Assembly (NCBI RefSeq): GCF_022397955.1
Contig: NZ_JAKEUQ010000027.1
Location: 31,681-74,643 of the forward strand
DNA from: Vibrio sp. Isolate32
GTDB taxonomy: Bacteria; Pseudomonadota; Gammaproteobacteria; Enterobacterales; Vibrionaceae
Length of the DNA: 42,963 nucleotides
Direction of reading: 5' to 3'
Of the stretch, positions 34,436 through 42,740 are shown one piece after another (within the stretch, counting starts at the first letter, position 1; each line of letters starts with the position of its first letter). The notes under the pieces were generated by a model. The model searched no databases. It worked only from the letters and a program-made list of their open reading frames with translations, and had not been told where the DNA came from. Position numbers and translations under genes: made by a program.

Positions 34436-35893
34436 TTAAGACGAACAGCTGATCTCCATACCTTTGCCCCATTCCGGTGGCAAAGCTGCTAAGTATTCGT
34501 AGTCAGGGTGCTCTGCATATGGGTCTGCGAGTACCACCATTAGAGCATCAACATCGCTGCTATCGCCACGTTCGGCCTTTTCAATCGCAAGATGAGCCAA
34601 ATAGTTTCTGAGAATGTATTTAGGATTTACCTGCCTCATCTTTTCGCAGCGCTCTGTAGCTGAACCATCTTCAAGTTCACAACGTTGCAAGTAGTTATCT
34701 AGCCATAGCTTCGCAACATCACGATCGATGACTAAATCAATGACTTCCTGAGCTGGCAAAGTGTCTAGATTCGACAGAGTTCTAAAGAACCTAGGGTAAT
34801 CCACTTTATTTTGCGACATTAACTCGAACATAGATTCAAACAAGCGGCTGTCACCTTCTTGCTTGGAAAGCAGACCGAGTTTTCTACGCATCAACTGACT
34901 AAAGTAGCCATTCATTTGTGGCTCGTACTGTTCCAGTGCCGCTTCTAAATCAGCCCTCTCCACCAACGGTGACAACGCATGTGCCAACGCCGATAAATTC
35001 CACATCCCGATTCTTGGTTGTTGATTGAATGCGTAGCGCCCTTGGTAGTCGGAGTGATTACAGATCAAGCGTGGATCATATTCATCTAGGAAGGCAAATG
35101 GACCGTAATCGAAGGTTTGTCCGATGATCGACATGTTATCCGTGTTCATCACCCCGTGAGCAAAGCCATTTGCTTGCCACAACGCAATCATCTCTGCGGT
35201 GCGGTCAACGATTTGATTAAACATGGCTGCGTATGGCTTTTCTTCATTATAACATTCTGGGAAATGCCACTCGATGACTTTATCTGCCAACAGCTTATGT
35301 TCAACCAACTGATTTGTGTAAAACAAATGCTCAAAGTGACCAAAACGGATGTGTGATTCAGAAGCACGCACCAACAATGCACCCCACTCTTGTTTCTCTC
35401 GATAAACCGGCGTGTCACTGGTCATCATTGCCAACGCACGAGTGGTTGGAATATTCAGCCCCGCCATTGCTTCACTACATAGATACTCACGCACCGTCGA
35501 TCGGATAACCGCACGTCCATCTCCCATACGCGAATATGGTGTTTTTCCTGCACCTTTGAGGTGTAAGTCGAACGTTTCACCACTTTTAGCGACAACTTGA
35601 GCTAACAACAGCCCTCTTCCATCGCCCAAATCAGGATTATAAGCACCAAATTGATGGCCTGCGTATTTCATAGCTAAAGGTGAAAATTGCTCAGGTTCAA
35701 CATTGCCAGATAAGGTATCCAGCAATTCTTCTGAAGCGCTCTCAAATGACGGAAAGCCGAGTTCATTCGCAAGATTATGGTTCCATCTGAGCCATTGGAC
35801 ATTGTTTAGCGGTGTAGGTTGGATTGGGGTATAGAACAGTCGAGGTAATGCAGTAAATCGATTGTTAAATGAAATAGAATCCCAGACAGACAT
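34436..35893 (-). CDS. selO: Protein adenylyltransferase SelO
   Basis: 485 residues from the ATG at 35893; an upstream in-frame start would add an unconserved 18-residue stretch. SelO is a pseudokinase-fold enzyme that transfers AMP to Ser, Thr or Tyr of target proteins and is linked to oxidative stress. Seen: HQFGAYNPDLGDGRGLLLAQV, HLKGAGKTPYSRMGDGRAV, HGVMNTDNMSIIGQTFDYGPF and ICNHSDYQGRYAFNQQPRIGMWNL. It ends in CSS; that Cys occupies the place of selenocysteine in animal SelO and in E. coli pairs with the Cys of the ICNHSD segment as a redox switch. Stands alone. Confidence 0.93.
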   Translation of the reverse strand: MSVWDSISFNNRFTALPRLFYTPIQPTPLNNVQWLRWNHNLANELGFPSFESASEELLDTLSGNVEPEQFSPLAMKYAGHQFGAYNPDLGDGRGLLLAQVVAKSGETFDLHLKGAGKTPYSRMGDGRAVIRSTVREYLCSEAMAGLNIPTTRALAMMTSDTPVYREKQEWGALLVRASESHIRFGHFEHLFYTNQLVEHKLLADKVIEWHFPECYNEEKPYAAMFNQIVDRTAEMIALWQANGFAHGVMNTDNMSIIGQTFDYGPFAFLDEYDPRLICNHSDYQGRYAFNQQPRIGMWNLSALAHALSPLVERADLEAALEQYEPQMNGYFSQLMRRKLGLLSKQEGDSRLFESMFELMSQNKVDYPRFFRTLSNLDTLPAQEVIDLVIDRDVAKLWLDNYLQRCELEDGSATERCEKMRQVNPKYILRNYLAHLAIEKAERGDSSDVDALMVVLADPYAEHPDYEYLAALPPEWGKGMEISCSS

Positions 35894-35947
35894 GAGAGAC
35901 ACACTATAAATAAAAGATAATTTAAGATTATCACAGTTTAGTAACAA

Positions 35948-36165
35948 CTTCAGATCAGGTTATAGGGATAGATAATTTCGGAGAAGGTTGCTTGCTTAAT
36001 AGATCAAGAGAAAGGCTTTGCTAAAGGAAAGAAGCGATTTAGAAGAAGTTAAGTGGCTAAGCTGTTGAGAAAAGCCACATTTATTGAAGAAAGAGTTCTA
36101 ACTTTGAAAACTTTTTTACAAGTATGTTCATAATAAAAACTGGAAATATAGAGCCATTAAGCTGA
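35948..36165. other. Gene-free AT-rich stretch upstream of selO
   Basis: About 220 bp with no supported gene. A 6-bp stem GTGGCT/AGCCAC (36053-36078) could terminate or trim the transcript of the small gene at 36166 but lacks a T-run. The selO promoter should lie in the left part; I see no good match. Confidence 0.3.
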
Positions 36166-36267
36166 CTACATTAGAGCAAGAATACCCACTAGAGAAAGGG
36201 TAGAGAAAATCCAAGTGCGGCTGATAACGCCAAAGTTGCTGTGTTGAATCATTTCTTGATGCTGCAT
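36166..36267 (-). CDS. 33-residue single-pass membrane microprotein
   Basis: The product begins MQHQEMIQHSNFGVISRTW and ends with a 13-residue hydrophobic stretch, FSTLSLVGILALM; the whole IFSTLSLVGILALM end could span or enter the membrane. The ATG is preceded by AAGGAGAGGC, one of the best ribosome binding sites in the window, at ideal spacing. Two overlapping sigma-70 promoter matches lie 40-90 bp upstream. I do not recognise it. Candidates are a small regulator of a membrane complex or a stress peptide. The strong start signals, not homology, are the basis. Confidence 0.55.
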   Translation of the reverse strand: MQHQEMIQHSNFGVISRTWIFSTLSLVGILALM

Positions 36268-36301
36268 ATGCCTCTCCTTGAGAACGTGATGGTGTAACTA
36301 C

Positions 36302-36359
36302 AATATATCGGCTTTTTGTTAAAATCAGCAAGCATATTAATGTTAACCTTTTATGACAA
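36302..36359 (-). promoter_or_regulatory. Promoter region of the microprotein gene
   Basis: On minus, TTGTCA (36354-36359) -17 bp- TATGCT (36331-36336), and, partly overlapping, TTGCTG (36326-36331) -18 bp- TATATT (36302-36307). Either would give a leader of about 30-60 nt. Confidence 0.45.
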
Positions 36360-36406
36360 CACCAAGAAGTTTCTGTAACTATTCAACCCTTTGACAAATC
36401 ATAGAG

Positions 36407-37048
36407 TTAAGCTCGACTAGTCGTTGAAAGCAGCGCTCCAGCTCCAATAAACACGCCCCCTGTCACACGATTGAAAACCTTGGCACGACCTTTCGCAAAC
36501 AACCAATTCGACGACTTTGCGCCTAAATACGCGTAGACCAACAACCAAGACAGCTCCATCACAGCAAAGGTTGAGGCAAAGACGGCAAACTGTGGTAATA
36601 ACGCGAGTGATGGGTCAATAAACTGTGGGAAAAGTGCGGTAAAAAACAGAATCGCTTTAGGATTACTGGCACCGACAATAAAACCACTTACGTAGTGAGA
36701 CAGGATGCTCTCTCTAACAACTTTAGAATCTGATTCCTGACCCGGTAGTTGGTCATAATCTTGCTGGCTCGAACGTAACGACTTCCATCCAAGGAAAATA
36801 AGATAAGCAGCACCCGTCCATTTAATAACATTGAATACCACTTCAGAAGAGGCAATAATTACACCGAGTCCCGTAAACGATAGCGTGAGGATTCCGGTAA
36901 TCGCCGTTAGGCTACCCAAGGCAGTAAATATCGATAATTTGAAGCCCGATTGCACACCTTTGGTCATGCACAATAAAGAGCTTGGGCCTGGGGATGCCGT
37001 CAAGATCAGCACGGCTATCAGATAGTAAATCCATGTATCAAAGCTCAT
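36407..37048 (-). CDS. LysE/RhtB-family amino acid exporter
   Basis: 213 residues with six hydrophobic segments. The family signature ASPGPSSLLCMTKGVQSGFK lies at residues 18-37, and GASNPKAILFFTALFPQFIDP is the second conserved region. Members export amino acids or their analogues across the inner membrane; the substrate cannot be told from sequence. It appears monocistronic: the neighbour on the right ends in a strong terminator, and the left neighbour has its own promoter. Confidence 0.85.
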   Translation of the reverse strand: MSFDTWIYYLIAVLILTASPGPSSLLCMTKGVQSGFKLSIFTALGSLTAITGILTLSFTGLGVIIASSEVVFNVIKWTGAAYLIFLGWKSLRSSQQDYDQLPGQESDSKVVRESILSHYVSGFIVGASNPKAILFFTALFPQFIDPSLALLPQFAVFASTFAVMELSWLLVYAYLGAKSSNWLFAKGRAKVFNRVTGGVFIGAGALLSTTSRA

Positions 37049-37258
37049 CGTGAATTCTCCTTAACTCACTAGAATATATAAATTTTAATCTCCAATATGA
37101 ATTAGATGTGCAACTTGATCAACTTCACCCTGCAGCTTTCGTTGGCACTGAACGGCACTTCACATTATAAAATGGCTAAACGAGCAGCGTGATATTCTAG
37201 CCCCAGAAAAAATAGTAAAACCTTTATTCAAAGATAGAAGCAAACCAGGTATGACTCG

Positions 37259-37295
37259 CCAAAAACAAAAAAGCCGCACTATTCAGTGCGGCTTT
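37259..37295 (-). terminator. prmB terminator
   Basis: AAAGCCGCACT and AGTGCGGCTTT form a perfect 11-bp stem with a 4-nt loop, followed on minus by TTTTTGTTTTTGG. It starts 20 bp after the prmB stop. Confidence 0.93.
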
Positions 37296-37314
37296 GATTC
37301 AATCATTGTGCTAA

Positions 37315-38247
37315 TTAGTCTTTGTAGATAGAGAACTCATCAGCACAAGTAACTAGCTGCTCGCGAGTCATCATGAATACACCGTGACCACCATTAGAGA
37401 ACTCAATCCAAGTGAATGGAATCTCTGGGTACTGCTCCATCATGTGAACCATTGAGTTACCTACTTCACAGATAAGAATGCCGTCATCAGTTAGGTAGTC
37501 TGGCGCGTTAGCTAGGATACGGCGAACCAGTTTAAGTCCGTCAGAACCTGCTGCTAGGCCAAGTTCTGGCTCATGAGTAAACTCATCAGGCAGGCTGTTC
37601 ATATCTTCTTCGTCCACGTATGGTGGGTTAGATACGATCAGGTTGTATTTCTCTTTTGGCAGATCACGGAACAGATCAGAACGGATTGGGAACACTTGTT
37701 GCTCCATGCCGTGATCTTGAACGTTCTGCTCTGCAACTTGCAATGCATCAGTAGAGATATCAATTGCGTCAACTTCTGCTTCCGGGAATGCGTGTGCACA
37801 AGCGATAGCAATACAGCCACTGCCCGTACAAAGATCCATGATGCGAGTCGGCTCTTCAGTTAACCAAGGTTGGAATTGAGCTTCGATAAGCTCACCAATT
37901 GGAGAACGAGGCACAAGTACACGCTCATCAACGAAGAACTCAAGGCCACAGAACCAAGCTTTGTTCGTTAGGTAAGCCGTTGGTGTGCGATCATTTATAC
38001 GCTTGATTACACGCTCAACTATGCGTAGACGCTCGCTGCTCGTTAGGCGAGAGTTCAATACATGTGAAGGAACATCAATCGGCAGATAAAGAGTTGGTAA
38101 AATAAGTTGTACCGCCTCATCCCACGCATTATCAGTGCCGTGACCATAAAATAGGCCCGCTGCATTGAAGCGGCTAACAGTCCAACGAATCACATCTTGA
38201 AGCGTGTGTAGTTCTGATACCGCTTCTTCTACAAAAATCTTATCCAA
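37315..38247 (-). CDS. prmB: Ribosomal protein L3 glutamine methyltransferase PrmB
   Basis: 310 residues, the E. coli length. PrmB methylates a glutamine of ribosomal protein L3 (Gln150 in E. coli) during 50S assembly. SAM-binding motif I DLCTGSGCIAIA is at 138-149 and the catalytic NPPY at 207-210. The longer N-terminal domain and the LVPRSPIGELIE segment separate it from the release-factor methylase PrmC. Divergent from smrB across 62 bp; the same pairing (prmB next to smrB) occurs in E. coli. Confidence 0.95.
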   Translation of the reverse strand: MDKIFVEEAVSELHTLQDVIRWTVSRFNAAGLFYGHGTDNAWDEAVQLILPTLYLPIDVPSHVLNSRLTSSERLRIVERVIKRINDRTPTAYLTNKAWFCGLEFFVDERVLVPRSPIGELIEAQFQPWLTEEPTRIMDLCTGSGCIAIACAHAFPEAEVDAIDISTDALQVAEQNVQDHGMEQQVFPIRSDLFRDLPKEKYNLIVSNPPYVDEEDMNSLPDEFTHEPELGLAAGSDGLKLVRRILANAPDYLTDDGILICEVGNSMVHMMEQYPEIPFTWIEFSNGGHGVFMMTREQLVTCADEFSIYKD

Positions 38248-38309
38248 AATTGTCTCCGAAAAGCGCTACAATACTGCTAATTACGTTTCAAATTAGAATT
38301 CATAATCTG

Positions 38310-38840
38310 ATGAGCAAAAAAGACACCGATTTCGATGACGATTTCGCCCTGTTCAGCGATGCAGTAAAGGGCGTTAAAAAGTTGCAACAGGATACCATAA
38401 TCCAGCAACCAAAAAGAAATACCAAACAAAAAGAAATTACTCGAACGGCAAGACAAGCCAGTGATAGCGAGTTTTATTTCTCAGATGAGTTCATTCCGCA
38501 CCTTAGCGAAGAGGGTCCAACACGCTATGCGCGTGACGATGTCTCAAAGTATGAAGTGAAACGACTTCGTCGCGGTGTCTATGTACCTGACGTCTATCTT
38601 GATATGCACGGCATGACGCAGCAAGAAGCCAAACGCGAGCTTGGCGCCATGATCGCACATTGTGTCAAAGAAGGTGTCGCGTGTGCCTGTGTTCAGCACG
38701 GCATCGGTAAGCACATCTTAAAAGAGAAAGTACCTTTGTGGTTGGCTCAGCACCCAGATGTGATGGCTTTTCACCAAGCACCTCTTGAGTTTGGCGGCAA
38801 TGGTGCACTGTTAGTGTTGCTCTCTATTCCAGAGAAATAA
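38310..38840 (+). CDS. smrB: Ribosome rescue endonuclease SmrB
   Basis: 176 residues from ATG 38310; upstream in-frame codons lie in the prmB promoter gap and are not conserved. SmrB binds collided ribosomes and cuts the mRNA between them. The Smr domain shows the catalytic LDMHG (97-101), HGIGKHILKEKV near 130 and FGGNGALLVLL at the end. The N-terminal SKKDTDFDDDFALFSDAV is the ribosome-hooking extension. Strong terminator follows. Confidence 0.94.
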   Translation: MSKKDTDFDDDFALFSDAVKGVKKLQQDTIIQQPKRNTKQKEITRTARQASDSEFYFSDEFIPHLSEEGPTRYARDDVSKYEVKRLRRGVYVPDVYLDMHGMTQQEAKRELGAMIAHCVKEGVACACVQHGIGKHILKEKVPLWLAQHPDVMAFHQAPLEFGGNGALLVLLSIPEK

Positions 38841-38870
38841 AACGAGTCGTGTTCACATCACACCAAATAA

Positions 38871-38903
38871 CAAAGGGCACCTCAATTACTGAGGTGCCCT
38901 TTT
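38871..38903 (+). terminator. smrB terminator, probably shared with sixA
   Basis: AAAGGGCACCTCA and TGAGGTGCCCTTT form a perfect 13-bp stem with a 5-nt loop and a T-run. It lies in the convergent smrB/sixA gap and could stop transcription from both sides, though the minus T-run is poorer. Confidence 0.92.
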
Positions 38904-38942
38904 CTATTCTGGCTGTCGCACTATGTCCTATCAAACCCTAAG

Positions 38943-39407
38943 TTATGGGTTGATGTTCCACAGCAGCTCGCCTTTTTGTGTCTCAAGGTCGAATTCAATA
39001 CACGCTAAACCTGATGTTGGGAACATCGGTGGCGCCATACCGGTTGCGAATTCAGCAGTTAGGTAGCCAACTAGAGGTAAATGAGAAACAAATAAAATGG
39101 TCTCTAGTTTTTCTACTTCAGCCATTGCCACGGTCAAATCAAACACATCGTCGGACATTCCATAAGGCGTAATATCATCACAGGTTTCTACTTTCTTTCC
39201 AGAAAACGCCTGAGAGATCTCTAACCACGTTTCTTGTGCCCTCAAATATGGGCTCACAAGCACTTTATCGAACTGGCTGATGCCCTGCTCGTTTGCAGCT
39301 TGAGCCACTGCAAGAGACACCATCTTACCGCGCTTAGTTAACGCTCGTTCTGCATCCGAGTTAGCAAAATGTTCTGCTTCACCGTGTCGCATTATGAATA
39401 TTTTCAT
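38943..39407 (-). CDS. sixA: Phosphohistidine phosphatase SixA
   Basis: 154 residues. Histidine phosphatase with the RHG motif at residues 7-9 (MKIFIMRHGEAEHF), a second catalytic His in LFVSHLPLVGYL, and the short SixA length. E. coli SixA removes phosphate from the nitrogen PTS protein NPr. It is divergent from the large peptidase gene across a 306-bp gap. Confidence 0.92.
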   Translation of the reverse strand: MKIFIMRHGEAEHFANSDAERALTKRGKMVSLAVAQAANEQGISQFDKVLVSPYLRAQETWLEISQAFSGKKVETCDDITPYGMSDDVFDLTVAMAEVEKLETILFVSHLPLVGYLTAEFATGMAPPMFPTSGLACIEFDLETQKGELLWNINP

Positions 39408-39713
39408 GTTCAGTCCTGTCTACGTAACATTTCGAAAGTCGATATATCCCATATCAGCGATACGCTACTTAGCGTTTGGCCCTCAATCCAGAGGGAGCCG
39501 CAGTCTATATAAATAATTATATCAAGTCACTTGCTAAAGAGTTCAACTTTCTTAACAATCTTGTTAAAAGAAAAATAAATTACTGATAAAAATCGATAAA
39601 AGTGATTTAGAAATCACCAAAAAGAACTTCATATCCCAAAATATGATCACAAGGTTTGCACGCCGAATCATCGGGTACATAATTTAAAAACCACCTTCTC
39701 TGGAGATGCTCTT
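39408..39713. promoter_or_regulatory. 306-bp divergent sixA/peptidase control region
   Basis: No gene supported. It contains a small stem-loop ACGCT/AGCGT (39462-39475) and two perfect 16-bp dyads with 2-bp centres whose starts are exactly 50 bp apart: TTAACAATCTTGTTAA (39552-39567; extends to about 24 bp with one mismatch) and GTGATTTAGAAATCAC (39602-39617). They could be operators for the peptidase gene. The regulator is unknown. Confidence 0.4.
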
Positions 39714-42491
39714 GTGCACTTAAGCCCCAATGATGAACATCAATATCGCTACATAACCTTAAATAACGGGTTGCGTGTACTGTTAGTTCAGGACCAAAAT
39801 GCTCAAAAAGCAGCAGCCGCATTAGCCGTCAATGTGGGGCATTTTGATGACCCTACAGACCGAGAGGGTTTAGCTCACTACTTAGAGCATATGCTATTTC
39901 TCGGAACTGAAAAGTATCCAAAGATCGGAGAGTTCCAAAGTTTTATCAGCCAACATGGCGGCAGCAACAATGCTTGGACAGGAACAGAGCACACCTGCTT
40001 CTTTTTTGATGTTGAATTGAATGCCTTTGAAACCGCGCTCGATCGCTTCAGCCAATTTTTTACCGCTCCGTTGTTCAACGAAGAAGCATTAGATAAAGAA
40101 CGCCAAGCCGTTGATTCCGAATACAAGATGAAACTCAACGACGATTCGCGACGCTTGTACCAAGTTACCAAAGAACTGGTGAATCACAATCACCCGTTCT
40201 CGAAGTTTTCTGTCGGTAATATCGATACGTTGGGCGACAGAAACGGCGAGACGATTCGACAAGAGATCTTAAGTTTCCACCAGCAACAGTATTCAGCCGA
40301 TCTGATGACACTAACACTGTCAGGCAATCAATCATTAGATGAGATGCAAACCTGGGTTGAAGCGCGCTTTAGCACGATCACCAATCACAACCTACGAGGC
40401 AAGAAAGTTGAAGTGCCGATTGTTGGCGAGTTAAGCACTGGCGTGCAAGTCCGTGTTGAGCCGATTAAAGAAGTGCGCAAACTTATCTTAACCTTCCCGA
40501 TGCCAAGCATGGACGAACACTACGGTGTTAAACCACTGTCATTCTTCGCACACCTATTGGGTTACGAAGGAGAAGGCAGCTTGATGATGCAGCTCAAAGA
40601 GAAAGGCTGGATAACGTCACTCTCTGCTGGGGGGGGGGCAAGCGGCAGTAACTACCGCGATTTCACGGTAAGTTGCTCATTAACCCTTGAGGGCTTAACC
40701 AAAACCGATAACATCGTCCAAGCGGTATTTCAGTACATCAAACTCATTGAACAACAAGGTATCGAAGAGTGGCGTTATCTCGAAAAACGAGCCGTTTTAG
40801 AGTCGGCTTTCTGCTTTCAAGAGCCAGCAAGACCACTTGATGTCGTCAGCCACCTCGTAATCAACATGCAACACTACCAAGAACAAGATGTAGTGTATGG
40901 CGATTACAAAATGTCGCATTTCGATAAAGAGTTACAACACTCTTTGCTTCCCTACTTATCCGTCGACAACATGCGGATAACCATCGTGGCTCAAGGCTTC
41001 GAATATGACAGGGAAGCGAAATGGTACTTTACGCCTTACTCGGTCACGCCATTTAGCGCTGAACAAATTCAATGCTTTACATGCATCAACCCCGACTGGA
41101 TGTTTGAGCTTCCAAGTAAAAACCCGTTTATTTGCTACGATTTAGACCCTTCTGAACTCGAAGGCGATACTAACCACCCACAACTGTTAGAAGAACTCGA
41201 TGGCTTTAAACTGTGGCACCTCCAAGACCACCAATTTCGAGTACCGAAAGGTGTGGTATATATCGCTATAGATAGCCCACACTCAGTCGCTAGCCCAAGA
41301 AACATCGTCAAAACTCGCTTATGTGTAGAAATGTTCTTAGATTCACTAGAAAAAGATACGTATCAGGCTGAGATCGCCGGAATAGGCTACAACATGTACA
41401 CCCATCAGGGCGGGGTAACTCTTACTCTGTCTGGATTTAGCGAGAAGCAACCACAACTACTAAACATGATACTTGAACGTTTCCAAGCACGCGACTTTAG
41501 TCCAACACGCTTTGAAACGATTAAGCATCAATTGCTCAGAAACTGGAATAACGCGTCGCAAGATCGCCCAATTTCGCAGTTGTTTAATGCGATGACCGGA
41601 ATACTTCAGCCCAATAATCCGCCCAATTCCGTTTTAATCGAAGCGCTTGAAACAATAAAGGTCGATGAACTTTCTTCTTTTGTTCAAGCTATTTTGGCGG
41701 AACTGCATGTCGAGATGTTTGTATATGGTGATTGGAAAAAAGCCGATGCGCACAAGATGGCAGAAACGCTAAAAGATGCACTGCGTGTTCAAAATCAGGT
41801 TTACGAAGAATCATTACGTCCGCTAATCATGCTGGGTGAAAACGGCAGCTTCCAACGTGAAGTCGTATGTAATCAAGATGATTCGGCCATTGTAGTTTAC
41901 TACCAGTGTTCTGATATTTCGCCTAAAAATATTGCGCTATATTCATTAGCGAACCATTTGATGTCAGCCACCTTCTTCCATGAGATTCGCACCAAGCAGC
42001 AGCTAGGTTATATGGTTGGCACAGGTAATATGCCGTTGAACCGGCACCCAGGTATTGTATTGTACGTACAATCGCCGAATGCTGCCCCGGCAAACTTGTT
42101 AGCCTCAATAGACGAATTCCTCAATGCCTTTTATATGGTGCTCTTAGAACTTAATGACTATCAATGGTACAGCAGTAAACGCGGTCTCTGGAATCAAATT
42201 TCAACGCCAGATACCACCTTGCGTGGTCGCGCTCAACGATTATGGGTTGCGATAGGCAATAAGGATCTTGAGTTCAACCAGAGAGATCGCGTATTAGAAG
42301 ATCTTAAGGAGTTAACTCGCTCAGACATGATGCGCTTTGTGGTGAGTCAGCTTAAACCTCGTACGGCGAATCGTCTGATTATGCATGCGCACGGTAATGC
42401 TCATAATGAGGATGAGAAGTTGTCAGCAGGTGTGGAGATTGGCTCAATTGATGAGTTTCAATTGCGCCCGAAAGACTGTGAGCTTGGCTGA
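39714..42491 (+). CDS. Insulinase-family (M16A) zinc metallopeptidase, pitrilysin-like
   Basis: 925 residues, the four-domain single-chain M16 size. The inverted zinc motif HxxEH is His55-Glu58-His59 in HYLEHMLFLGTEKYP, and the third ligand is Glu136 in DSEYKMKL. The C-terminal half keeps the Arg-Tyr substrate-closing region (FFHEIRTKQQLGYMV). GTG start at 39714 with GGAG eight bases upstream. Unlike E. coli protease III (PtrA) there is no signal peptide, so it is probably cytosolic. A run of ten G (40629-40638) at codons 306-309 makes frameshifting easy. A terminator follows. Confidence 0.9.
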   Translation: MHLSPNDEHQYRYITLNNGLRVLLVQDQNAQKAAAALAVNVGHFDDPTDREGLAHYLEHMLFLGTEKYPKIGEFQSFISQHGGSNNAWTGTEHTCFFFDVELNAFETALDRFSQFFTAPLFNEEALDKERQAVDSEYKMKLNDDSRRLYQVTKELVNHNHPFSKFSVGNIDTLGDRNGETIRQEILSFHQQQYSADLMTLTLSGNQSLDEMQTWVEARFSTITNHNLRGKKVEVPIVGELSTGVQVRVEPIKEVRKLILTFPMPSMDEHYGVKPLSFFAHLLGYEGEGSLMMQLKEKGWITSLSAGGGASGSNYRDFTVSCSLTLEGLTKTDNIVQAVFQYIKLIEQQGIEEWRYLEKRAVLESAFCFQEPARPLDVVSHLVINMQHYQEQDVVYGDYKMSHFDKELQHSLLPYLSVDNMRITIVAQGFEYDREAKWYFTPYSVTPFSAEQIQCFTCINPDWMFELPSKNPFICYDLDPSELEGDTNHPQLLEELDGFKLWHLQDHQFRVPKGVVYIAIDSPHSVASPRNIVKTRLCVEMFLDSLEKDTYQAEIAGIGYNMYTHQGGVTLTLSGFSEKQPQLLNMILERFQARDFSPTRFETIKHQLLRNWNNASQDRPISQLFNAMTGILQPNNPPNSVLIEALETIKVDELSSFVQAILAELHVEMFVYGDWKKADAHKMAETLKDALRVQNQVYEESLRPLIMLGENGSFQREVVCNQDDSAIVVYYQCSDISPKNIALYSLANHLMSATFFHEIRTKQQLGYMVGTGNMPLNRHPGIVLYVQSPNAAPANLLASIDEFLNAFYMVLLELNDYQWYSSKRGLWNQISTPDTTLRGRAQRLWVAIGNKDLEFNQRDRVLEDLKELTRSDMMRFVVSQLKPRTANRLIMHAHGNAHNEDEKLSAGVEIGSIDEFQLRPKDCELG

Positions 42492-42512
42492 TTAAATTGG
42501 GATGAAAACCAT

Positions 42513-42542
42513 AAGGTTGATGTGAAAGCACTAACCTTTTTT
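42513..42542 (+). terminator. Terminator after the M16 peptidase gene
   Basis: AAGGTT/AACCTT closes an inner GTG/CAC stem around AAAG, followed by a T-run (six T counting the end of the stem). Confidence 0.75.
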
Positions 42543-42572
42543 ATTGGACGCAGTTTAAAAGCAGGTCTCCTA

Positions 42573-42740
42573 TTATACCAATCACAGTAAGTAAGTGATC
42601 AGAAATAGCGCAGGAAAAAGGCTTGAGAACAAGGCAGGTTTTTTTTCGATAAATAGTTATTCTACAATTAAAAATTCTAACGAAGTTATCGAGTGTTTTA
42701 ACCAGCTAGACTGACGTGTTATTTACTACTATTGGTATTA
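42573..42740. repeat. MITE-like repeat with terminal inverted repeats
   Basis: About 168 bp. Left end TTATACCAATCACAGTAAG and right end (complement) TAATACCAATAGTAGTAAA match at 16 of 19 positions. An inner hairpin CGATAA/TTATCG flanks an AT-rich loop. It has no coding capacity. The sequence resembles a short repeat I recall as multi-copy in Vibrio genomes, which I could not verify here. It ends exactly where the insertion sequence begins. Confidence 0.6.

Noticed and set aside
36128..36331. 67-codon minus-strand frame over the microprotein gene
   Set aside because: Different phase from the 33-codon frame. It lacks a ribosome binding site and its residues look like a shadow; the shorter frame has the strong start signal.
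39607..39822. 71-codon minus-strand frame overlapping the peptidase start
   Set aside because: It covers the first 109 bp of a clear gene and its promoter, has no ribosome binding site, and the product resembles no protein family.
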